Shown here one piece after another: positions 29,062 to 37,169 of a DNA stretch of 64,000 nt; position 1 is the stretch's first letter; every line of letters begins with the position of its first letter. The position numbers were made by a program, and so were the translations under genes. Below the pieces are notes generated by a model. It was given only the letters and a program-made list of their open reading frames with translations, was not told where the DNA came from and did no database searches. The stretch is from a virus: the IMG/VR virus record IMGVR_UViG_3300042557_000893, positions 1 to 64,000 of that record. One strand, given 5' to 3'.

Positions 29062-31707
29062 TTAACGTTGTTGGTTAGTAAATTCCTCATACTTAGTTGT
29101 GCTCATAGTGTAATTGGCATCTATTTCAGCAATAAACTTTAGCACAGCATCAATAGACTCTACGTTGCCAGGTTGATAAGGCATACGCTCTGTCATTTGT
29201 TCTATTCTTTTAGTCTTTGGGTTTATATATTCAAAGTTGACCATAATTTCTGGCTGTCCATTTTTGCCAACCACACCTTGTGCAGTCCAGTCAAAACCTC
29301 TTTTACTAGAATGAGCAGGCGCCATTACTGTAGCAGAAGGATTATTAAGGAATGGTGTTAACACACCTAATGATGTGGTGTTTGCTGTATTAACATTAAC
29401 ATACTTTTCAAAACGACCATATGCACCTCTAGAAGATTGAATGGTTTCATAAGGAATAGCCACTGTCAAACTTTGAGTACCTTTACTTACACCAAGTCTC
29501 TTAGCAAGTTCACCTTGCTGGCTGACATTAAGTTGTACTTTTACTTGGCGATTAACCGCATCAAACAATACATCTGCTTCATTACCAAAAAGTTTTGCTA
29601 AATCAGCAGTATTCATGTTCTTGAATAATTCAGGATTAATAGTATTGCCATCAGAAGCTACTACACTAGAAGCGCCATAAGGATTTCTTAAAAGCAAATC
29701 AACCTCTGCAGCAGAAAGTTTTGTGTAGTTGTAACGATTTAGAACAGGATTTTCACGATTTTTAAAACCAGAAATCATATTTCTAAGATTAGCTTTACCT
29801 GCTTCACTTACAGCACTCAAGTCAATATCTTTAATTTGACCACCGGCACCACTGCGTACTACAGCACCTTTATAGATGCTTTTAATACTTCCATCAGGAT
29901 TAAATATTTCTTCAGCTACGCGATTGATGTCCTGTTCAAGCTTTTCATTTTGCATTGTAATACCTTGAAAAGCACGCATGCTTTTGCGAAATGACTCCAT
30001 GTAAGGATTAAGCTTAGAAGTTTTCTGTGCACGAACATACTTGTCCAGTTGTTCTGTAGCTGCATTGTAGGTTAAACCTGCAAAACTTTCAAGTAGTGCA
30101 TTAGCTGTACGCGCACTGTTAGGAACACCAATCTTTACACCTACCATTTTGCCATATTCTTGCAAATTAGTCACGTCTTGTTGTGTAAGTTTTACATTTT
30201 GTCCGGCACCCATATTTTTGAGTTTTGCAATGCTAGAGTAAAACCTACTGTACTCATTAGGATTATTTACTACAAGTTTCATTAACCCATTTTCTGAGTT
30301 AAATGCTGCAAGATATGCCTGATCGCGATTTTCTGCAGTAGACTGACTTAACATATCAGCAGCATAAAGCGGCTTGTCTGCTACAGCACTTCCTACAAAT
30401 GTTTCACCAGGAAGTTTGCCATCGGCTTTAAGTTCAAGCATTTTTAACTCATTGGCCATACCTGTTTTTTGCATGTCCCACTGAAGCTTTCGTTCCTGCA
30501 TAGCAAGATTGTTTGAAGCAACACGCTCACGTGAGGCAATGTTTGCCTTAGTAGCCCATGTAGTGTCAGGACGCATTTCAACAGACTGTTTGGCAGTAGC
30601 ATATGTCTGTGCAAAAGAAAGCGCTGTCTGCTCTTTAGCAGCTCTAGAAAAAATGCTATACAAATTAGATGCCACATACTGAGCACCCTCTGTTTGCAAT
30701 TTACCTACTTCACTGCGTGAGTTTTCAAGTTCTACGTTATACTGATCACGCGCTTCTATCAGTTTTTGGTACTCTTCTGCAATCTCTGGTTTTGTAGGAG
30801 GAAAGCCATTTGGATATTCTTTTTCAAAAAACTTAATTTCACTTTCTAGTTTTGTAAGTTCTTTGTCTGCAGTAATGCCTTTGGTAGATTCTTGAACATT
30901 GATCTGTGGTACTAGTTTGCTGGATATAGTTCTTACAGCTTCGTCCCTGGACACACCCATGGTCTGCATTGTATTTCGTATAGCACTCTCAGCGTTTACT
31001 CTTCCCATAACTCCAAATTGCCTGTCAAAACGCTGACCCATTACAGATGCTGCCCAATTGTTAAAAATAGGAACAGCACCTATGCCGTTTGTACGCTTAA
31101 GCATGTATCCTCTTCCATCAGGACCGCTTTGTGTAATCTCTAATCCTTGTTTTTTGGCTTCTGTTCTTAAATACTCTTGCACATCCTCAAAAGGTGTGAA
31201 CTCTCTTGGTTGCACCTGGCGAATACTTCCATCACCGCGTTTAGCGTTGGCAAGATCTTCTTCTGCAAACTGAATGTCCATACGTGAAATGTCATTATAC
31301 AAAGCACGCATCTTAGGGTCTGTAGAGTTACGGTAAGTTTCCATTATCTGCTTCTGTTTGGCATGATACTTTGTAACAGCCATATCATAAGCAACATCCT
31401 CGTCTTTACTTATAGGATCAATTAAAGTTTGAGCGCGCATTACATTTGATGGATTTGACAAATCCACATTAGACATGCTTTTCAAAGAACCTTGTAGTTT
31501 CTTAAAAGCTTCTTGTCTAAAATTTTGATTATCACTATTTGTAAGCGGACTGTTTAGTACAGAACTGTACAGTGACTTGACCATGTTAAACCCACGATCG
31601 TATTGCGCCTGCTTGGTACCATAAACCTGAGTTAAAAACTGATAGTCAGGTCTGTACAGCTGAAGCGCACCAAATTGATCAGTTACGCCTTTTATAAAAG
31701 TTGCCAT
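29062..31707 (-). CDS. Helical virion cargo protein (881 aa)
   Basis: The 881-aa product is predominantly helical and highly charged. It starts MATFIKGVTDQFGALQLYRP, an opening I associate with a conserved crAss-like cargo family (FxPDYxFLxxVYGTKQ-like: here RPDYQFLTQVYGTKQAQYDR). Coiled-coil stretches occur at LTKLESEIKFFEKEYP and KLIEARDQYNVELENSRSE. The C-terminal part is more strand-rich (TQSLTVAIPYETIQ, EIMVNFEYINPKTKR). The gene sits between two other cargo-type genes, six bases from the next start. No catalytic motif is visible. Packaging and ejection are inferred from neighbourhood and length. Confidence 0.7.
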   Translation of the reverse strand: MATFIKGVTDQFGALQLYRPDYQFLTQVYGTKQAQYDRGFNMVKSLYSSVLNSPLTNSDNQNFRQEAFKKLQGSLKSMSNVDLSNPSNVMRAQTLIDPISKDEDVAYDMAVTKYHAKQKQIMETYRNSTDPKMRALYNDISRMDIQFAEEDLANAKRGDGSIRQVQPREFTPFEDVQEYLRTEAKKQGLEITQSGPDGRGYMLKRTNGIGAVPIFNNWAASVMGQRFDRQFGVMGRVNAESAIRNTMQTMGVSRDEAVRTISSKLVPQINVQESTKGITADKELTKLESEIKFFEKEYPNGFPPTKPEIAEEYQKLIEARDQYNVELENSRSEVGKLQTEGAQYVASNLYSIFSRAAKEQTALSFAQTYATAKQSVEMRPDTTWATKANIASRERVASNNLAMQERKLQWDMQKTGMANELKMLELKADGKLPGETFVGSAVADKPLYAADMLSQSTAENRDQAYLAAFNSENGLMKLVVNNPNEYSRFYSSIAKLKNMGAGQNVKLTQQDVTNLQEYGKMVGVKIGVPNSARTANALLESFAGLTYNAATEQLDKYVRAQKTSKLNPYMESFRKSMRAFQGITMQNEKLEQDINRVAEEIFNPDGSIKSIYKGAVVRSGAGGQIKDIDLSAVSEAGKANLRNMISGFKNRENPVLNRYNYTKLSAAEVDLLLRNPYGASSVVASDGNTINPELFKNMNTADLAKLFGNEADVLFDAVNRQVKVQLNVSQQGELAKRLGVSKGTQSLTVAIPYETIQSSRGAYGRFEKYVNVNTANTTSLGVLTPFLNNPSATVMAPAHSSKRGFDWTAQGVVGKNGQPEIMVNFEYINPKTKRIEQMTERMPYQPGNVESIDAVLKFIAEIDANYTMSTTKYEEFTNQQR

Positions 31708-31728
31708 GTAAAATCTGTGCTTTAAGTT

Positions 31729-34700
31729 TTAGTCAAGTTCCACCCAGGGCAAATACATCTCACCACCATATTCGCGTAATGGAACAGGTAATGTCAGTCC
31801 TTGTGCAGACATTTGATTGAATTGTTGACGAGGAGTAATTCCCATGACTTGTCTTTGCTGAGCTGACATCATTTGATTTACAGAGTTAGTAGCATAGCGC
31901 TTAGCTTCTTGATCTCCCATAGTTCCTCTAGCTTCTTGATAAATTTGGTTCCACTGGTCAACATTTGCTATAGGGTTCATAGCTACCTGGCGTGACATGT
32001 CTGCATACGCTGGTGAGTAAGTGTCAGGACCAAGAGCATCACGACTCTGACCAGAAAAATCTGCATTACCTGTGATAGGATCAATGTATACTTGAGGAAA
32101 CAATACTTGTTCCATTTGTTTTTTGCGAAACCAGTTAGTAGTGCCGTTGTTGAACGCTGCAATTTGACGCCACTTCTTTTGCTGTTCTGCATTATCCATC
32201 TGCTGATTCAACGTGGCCATGTCTTCTACATATTTCTGACGACCAGTTTCATTAGCAACAGCTTCCTGATTGTTGATCTGGGCATTAGTCATGTAAGCTT
32301 GGTTGACAATACCTACATTGCGGTTTTCTGTATCTGCAAGTACATTAGCTGCATTAGCAAAACCTTGACCTGATGCACCTAACATAGAAGCCAATGCTAC
32401 ATTACCATCAGTTGTGTTCATTGCTTGTTCTTGCAAACGAGCCATTTGCTCTTGATTAGCAGCAAGTTGACGTGTAGGATCAAGAACTGTGTAACCAGGT
32501 GTCTGTAATTCTACTCTTCCTTGAGTAGGTTCATAGCGGTTTACCCTATCAGTAAGTGTTCCTGTAAAGTTTACAATATCTTGTAACCACCATGGTCCTT
32601 GTTTGCGAGGTTGTGCAGGTGCGGCTTCTCCTACAGCAATGTTAACTGGTTTCTTAGGTTCTTCTTTAGGAGTTTCTTTATTAGCTTGCTCTACAGGTGC
32701 ATCAAAAAAACGCGGAACAGAATAGGTTACTTGACCAAACTTACTGTCACGTTTGTAAGGTGAGTTATTAGCACTACTTGCATCAGCAAAATAGGGAACC
32801 CCAAATTGCTGCATGCTTTTTTCATTAATCTTATCCTGAAACCAACCTGCAGCTTTGTCACCGGTTTCTTGACCAGCAATCAAATCTTTTTTGTACTGCT
32901 CAAAACCACCAGCATACTCTTTGTCTACCCAATCACCATGGCGATCTTTAAAATCCTGCCATTCTTTTTCAGAAAGATTACCACTATTACGTGCTGCAGC
33001 ATTACCAGAAGACATGTATATCCCTGTATTACCCATTCTAGGTTGATTACCAAAAGAACCAAAGTTTGTTTCAGTGTAACGCACATTGGGTGTTTTGGCA
33101 AGCAACTGATTTATGTTTTGAGAACCATATTGTGAAAACTGCGTGTCTGTTCTGGTACCAGACATAATAATCTTTCCATTGACATCTTTAATGTATTTCT
33201 GGTCACCTTTGTAAAAACGATAAAAAGTCTCACCGTCCTTTGTGTACTGACCCATTGCAATTTCTTGGTTAGGATCAATGCGTTGATTAGGTGTGTTCTG
33301 TACTTCCGGCTGATTTGCAGCAGTTGTAGTCGTACTACCTGTCTGTCCAGCATCTTGATATTGATTCAATACAAAACCTCCTGTTCTAAAAGAATTAAAT
33401 GCTTCATATGCAGCATCTGACACGCCAGCGGGCTTAGCAACTTTTGTTTTAGGTGCTGAAGATGCGGGGATTGCAGTATTTTTAGGTGCAGTAGCTTGAG
33501 TATTTGTGTTAGTTACTGCAGAAGCAGAAGTAGACTTGGGTTCTTCAATTTTAGTAGTTCCTCCAGGAACGTCAGCACCAGGCGCCTGATTTTGAGAACC
33601 AGAATTTGCAATACTTACAAAATCAAATGTATTGTTTTTTACAGATCTGCTAATAAAATCATTGCTTAAATTTTTAGCAGTACCTACACGTTTTCCATTT
33701 TTGTCAATTTCAAAAACTTTAACAGCAGGTGTGTAACTATTACCAGGACTTACTTCTGTAAATATTCCAGTAGTTGGACTTGACATGTATGTTCCTCGAG
33801 CAGAACTTACATTTGCTGCAAAAGGATCTTCAACTTCATAAAGCTTTCCGTCAGCATAAAACTTACTTCCTTTTGCAAAACGTTGACCGGCTATTGTTTC
33901 TTCATTTGAATCATAATAACTTTTGCCTTCTTGTGAACTTGTTACAAACGCACGATTTACACGACCTTCTTTATATCCCAAGTCAACAGGTTTACCTGAA
34001 TCAATTCTTTTTTTAAGGTCTTTTGAGTTAGTCTTGTAATATCTACCATCTTCTGATTTAAAAGTTACAATATCCCCTGTACCCCAAAAATCAGCATCTT
34101 CATGCTTTTGATAAGTAAAAGGCACATTGTTAATGTAAATAGTAGTTTGAGGAGTATACTTTAGATTAAACCCACCCTCTTGAAGTTTTTTTACACCACC
34201 ATACTTTGCATCTGACATCTCAGCTTCACCTTCTGGTTGCAGTCCTGCCATTACTGAATCAGCAATTGCAGGAACACCATCAGGAAAACCTTTCATAGAC
34301 TCTTGTACAAGAGCTAGCATACCCAGCTTTTCCATATTGTTAGCAAGCATCTGCGTAGCAGAACGCTTTGTAATTGCGTCAGCGTCAGGGTTTTTTAGAT
34401 CCTGGATATACTGGTTAATCTGATAACGCTTAGCAATTTCAGCAGGTGTGTATCCTCCTGCTTTACCACCCATTCCAAATACTTCTTTGAGAATCTCTTT
34501 ATCTTTAATCTTGAGTTTCTTAGTATCTGAAAAAATAAATGATCCTTCAGGAATGTTTACAGGCATCCCTCCGTTTGAATGACGTTTGCCTACAAAAGTC
34601 ATATGCTCAAGAAATCCATCGCGATTAACATCACCCACCACTGTTTCACCACCCTCTACCTCAATATTTGCTTCTTCTATGGGTACTGCACCCATAGTAT

Positions 34701-34815
34701 TTTTTACAGGAGCATTGGTATTACCCTCACCAATATAATGTACTTGCCTGTGTACCAATGAGTAATCTCTTTGGTCTCCAGTTTTAGGTGACTTTGTTAT
34801 CCTTATATTTTTCAT
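31729..34815 (-). CDS. Modular Gly-Gly-rich cargo-type protein (1028 aa)
   Basis: The N-terminal domain contains NIEVEGGETVVGDVN, then FVGKRHSNGGMPVNIPEGSF and FIFSDTKKLKIKDKEILKE, a conserved block I recognise from crAss-like phage proteins without knowing its function. The middle is low-complexity (Thr/Ala/Pro-rich, with runs such as TKVAKPAGVSDAAYEAF). The C-terminal part is helical, Gln/Asn-rich and ends REYGGEMYLPWVELD. Gly-Gly pairs recur at apparent module edges (AKYGGVKK, LQEGGFN, FRTGGFV, REYGGEMY), as in the next two upstream genes. A conserved intergenic box lies 35-58 bases before its ATG, so it may start a transcript that runs on to the polymerase gene. Confidence 0.7.
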   Translation of the reverse strand: MKNIRITKSPKTGDQRDYSLVHRQVHYIGEGNTNAPVKNTMGAVPIEEANIEVEGGETVVGDVNRDGFLEHMTFVGKRHSNGGMPVNIPEGSFIFSDTKKLKIKDKEILKEVFGMGGKAGGYTPAEIAKRYQINQYIQDLKNPDADAITKRSATQMLANNMEKLGMLALVQESMKGFPDGVPAIADSVMAGLQPEGEAEMSDAKYGGVKKLQEGGFNLKYTPQTTIYINNVPFTYQKHEDADFWGTGDIVTFKSEDGRYYKTNSKDLKKRIDSGKPVDLGYKEGRVNRAFVTSSQEGKSYYDSNEETIAGQRFAKGSKFYADGKLYEVEDPFAANVSSARGTYMSSPTTGIFTEVSPGNSYTPAVKVFEIDKNGKRVGTAKNLSNDFISRSVKNNTFDFVSIANSGSQNQAPGADVPGGTTKIEEPKSTSASAVTNTNTQATAPKNTAIPASSAPKTKVAKPAGVSDAAYEAFNSFRTGGFVLNQYQDAGQTGSTTTTAANQPEVQNTPNQRIDPNQEIAMGQYTKDGETFYRFYKGDQKYIKDVNGKIIMSGTRTDTQFSQYGSQNINQLLAKTPNVRYTETNFGSFGNQPRMGNTGIYMSSGNAAARNSGNLSEKEWQDFKDRHGDWVDKEYAGGFEQYKKDLIAGQETGDKAAGWFQDKINEKSMQQFGVPYFADASSANNSPYKRDSKFGQVTYSVPRFFDAPVEQANKETPKEEPKKPVNIAVGEAAPAQPRKQGPWWLQDIVNFTGTLTDRVNRYEPTQGRVELQTPGYTVLDPTRQLAANQEQMARLQEQAMNTTDGNVALASMLGASGQGFANAANVLADTENRNVGIVNQAYMTNAQINNQEAVANETGRQKYVEDMATLNQQMDNAEQQKKWRQIAAFNNGTTNWFRKKQMEQVLFPQVYIDPITGNADFSGQSRDALGPDTYSPAYADMSRQVAMNPIANVDQWNQIYQEARGTMGDQEAKRYATNSVNQMMSAQQRQVMGITPRQQFNQMSAQGLTLPVPLREYGGEMYLPWVELD

Positions 34816-34849
34816 AATAAACTTCTGAAGTTTAAACTTGTGTGACCTT

Positions 34850-34873
34850 AAACCTCCTACATTTAGAATTTAC
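34850..34873 (-). promoter_or_regulatory. Conserved intergenic box (candidate late promoter) ahead of the cargo block
   Basis: The minus strand reads GTAAATTCTAAATGTAGGAG followed by GTTT. The same GTAAATTCT core occurs before the genes starting at 52730 and 47490, and a shortened form before 59591. It lies in a 106-base gap after the 748-aa gene. A TTAG lies 20 bases upstream of TAAATTCT, roughly where a Bacteroidota -33 TTTG would be. It could be a promoter or another late regulatory site. Confidence 0.45.
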
Positions 34874-34921
34874 GAATTTAATTCTGTTTTTCCTAACATG
34901 CAAGACTTAAAAATACAATGT

Positions 34922-37168
34922 TTAGTTTATGTATTCTATCTGACCACCATTGGCCAAAATAGCTTCAATTTCATCTTCTGAAAGATAGTATTCTCCACCT
35001 TCTTCATAAAATTTTGTTCCACCGTATTTTGCAGATGCCATACTTGTACCAAAATCTTGAATAGGTGTGTTAGCAATTAACGCAAAATTACTACCAGGAC
35101 CAGCATTCAATGTGTAGTTTCCAAAAGGATTAACAGCATTTGATGCGTTATACCGGTTGTCAGTATTTCCTGTTCTACGCAACATCTCTTCATATTCTTT
35201 AGCATAATCACGTTCACTAAGAACATCATTTAACATTCCCAAGCCCGCAATAGCATTATTAGCAGCAAGTTGTCCAAACGGATCACCATATGTTGTTTGT
35301 AGAACCTGTGGCATTTGCAAGTTCTGTGGCGTTTGCAAATAAGGATTTGCAGTTTTAATCTGTGGTTCAGGTACTGGAACCTGAACAACTTGACGCACCG
35401 GCATTTTAGATAATTGCGGCGTTACAGGAACATTTGCCAAAGGATTAGCGACTATTGACGGAGTTCTCTGAAGTTGGTTAAACATGTTACGAGGCGCAAC
35501 TTGAGGTAGTATAGGTTGAAGAGCCGGTGCGGCAGGTCTAGATACTTCTGAAACTGACAACGGTGTCATAGGTGTTACAGAACTTGTTCTTGGTGATTGT
35601 CCTTCAGGAGTACTCATGTTTAAAGAACCTATAAAAGAATTTAAGTAGTTCTGATAACCTGCAATATCATTACGTCTAAATACAGGGTTTTCTGCAGCCC
35701 ATTCTTGAAATGTTTTAGCTTTTTGACCACCTGCTTGATATTTTACAGTTTGACTATAAGGATTATTGTTTACACCAAGTAGTTTACTGTAACCTAACCC
35801 TGCACCAGAAAGACCCGCAGCAGCTCCAGCAATGCCTTTAAGTGTGCCTAAAAATCCTCTATTGGGCAATGCCCACATCATGTTGCGAGGATCAGCCAAC
35901 GTATTTGCAGTCATAAGACTTTTGTTCAACGCATTTGGAGCAAGATTTGCAAGAGTATTCTCATAATTTGCAGTTATTGCACCACCCTCTGCCCAGGTCC
36001 CAAAACGCTTGTGCCAATACAATGGAGAAAATGGATCTTTTGCTTTTGAAGAATCTCTACCACCCATGCGATCCCAAAAACGCTCTTTGCGTTTAGGATT
36101 GCGATGTTGTGTAAAATCTTTCATTCCCTTCCAACCACCATGTACCACTTTGTACTGATCACCTTTCTTTGCAAGCACCATCCACTTTTTACCAGGACGC
36201 GTTGACTTTCGTTTAGCACCTACTCTTGTGAAACCCATAGTACGGTAACGCTGAGGAATACCACCGCCGTCTTTATACTGGGTCAAATCATAAATTTCAC
36301 CACCAAGTTCTCTAGCAAAGTTTTTAGCAAAGTTTGCTTTCTTTACCATAGCAGGTGAGTACTTTTCTTTATGACGCAAAATGTAGTCTGCAGCTTCCTG
36401 TACGCTCATACCCATTCTAGTAGCCTGTGCTTTGAAAGTGCCTTTTTTAGCAGGATTAATTTTGATAGAACCACCCTTACGCATTTTTTCTGCAGAATCT
36501 ATAGAATAAAGTTCTTCATCATCTTCTGCTATTTGCTCCTGCATCATTTGATCTTCTTGGTCTTCAAACTCCTGCATTTCATCATTGTTCATAGGAACAT
36601 CTTCTTCTTCCATATCTGTCTCTTCAAGACCTTCCATGGCTTCTTCTAAGATGTCTAGAGCATAGTCTTCTTCCACACCGTTTTCTATGAGCATGCCATA
36701 AATCTCGTTAGGATCATCGCCCTGCATAATCATCTTTGAAATCTCACCAATTGCAGCATTCAAGTCAGGTTGTTCCTGACCACTCTGATACATTTGGTCA
36801 TTTTCTCCACCCTCCTGGTAAAACATCTCCATTGGGTTTACACTGTATTCTGCAATAGGACCACCTTGAGACATCTGTCCACCGCATTCCATGCAACCAC
36901 CCATTTCTGCTTTGCGCCATCCACCACCACGCTCTTTGTACCACTTGGCAGCAAAACCATTCGCGTAGGCTGAAGGGTACACATCGTACTTTTGTTTTGC
37001 AGCAGCTTTTGCTCTGCTCCACAATTCTGGATTGGTGGGCACATTGCCACCATCCTTCATCATGTTTGCTTCAGGATATGCTGCAAAGAATGACGCTTCA
37101 GTAGGATACTTTTCGTAAAACTCTTTTTCAGAATTTACACCAGCTATTTTTAGAAATTGTGTTTTCAT
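34922..37168 (-). CDS. Modular Gly-Gly-rich structural/cargo protein with giant-virus-like modules (748 aa)
   Basis: Several short modules are visible. Residues 61-86 read YDVYPSAYANGFAAKWYKER then GGGW, a motif found in many phage and giant-virus proteins. A GGCMECGGQ knuckle follows. Residues 165-225 are very acidic. Residues 235-285 contain INPAKKGTFKAQATRMGMS and KYSPAMVKKANFAKN, a widespread phage module. Residues 328-392 (VVHGGWKGMKDFTQHRNPKR ... SPLYWHKRFGTW) match the layout of a family typical of large DNA viruses (DUF5754-type, named from memory). The C-terminus is Pro/Gln-rich and ends with YGGTKFYEEGGEYYLSEDE. About fifteen Gly-Gly pairs separate these pieces. Its role in the virion is inferred. 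Confidence 0.7.
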   Translation of the reverse strand: MKTQFLKIAGVNSEKEFYEKYPTEASFFAAYPEANMMKDGGNVPTNPELWSRAKAAAKQKYDVYPSAYANGFAAKWYKERGGGWRKAEMGGCMECGGQMSQGGPIAEYSVNPMEMFYQEGGENDQMYQSGQEQPDLNAAIGEISKMIMQGDDPNEIYGMLIENGVEEDYALDILEEAMEGLEETDMEEEDVPMNNDEMQEFEDQEDQMMQEQIAEDDEELYSIDSAEKMRKGGSIKINPAKKGTFKAQATRMGMSVQEAADYILRHKEKYSPAMVKKANFAKNFARELGGEIYDLTQYKDGGGIPQRYRTMGFTRVGAKRKSTRPGKKWMVLAKKGDQYKVVHGGWKGMKDFTQHRNPKRKERFWDRMGGRDSSKAKDPFSPLYWHKRFGTWAEGGAITANYENTLANLAPNALNKSLMTANTLADPRNMMWALPNRGFLGTLKGIAGAAAGLSGAGLGYSKLLGVNNNPYSQTVKYQAGGQKAKTFQEWAAENPVFRRNDIAGYQNYLNSFIGSLNMSTPEGQSPRTSSVTPMTPLSVSEVSRPAAPALQPILPQVAPRNMFNQLQRTPSIVANPLANVPVTPQLSKMPVRQVVQVPVPEPQIKTANPYLQTPQNLQMPQVLQTTYGDPFGQLAANNAIAGLGMLNDVLSERDYAKEYEEMLRRTGNTDNRYNASNAVNPFGNYTLNAGPGSNFALIANTPIQDFGTSMASAKYGGTKFYEEGGEYYLSEDEIEAILANGGQIEYIN

Positions 37169-37169
37169 C

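Noticed and set aside
34829-34840. Perfect 12-base palindrome AAGTTTAAACTT before the 1028-aa gene
   Set aside because: It could be an operator, but a single A/T-rich copy of this length is expected by chance and no other copy was noticed upstream of genes.
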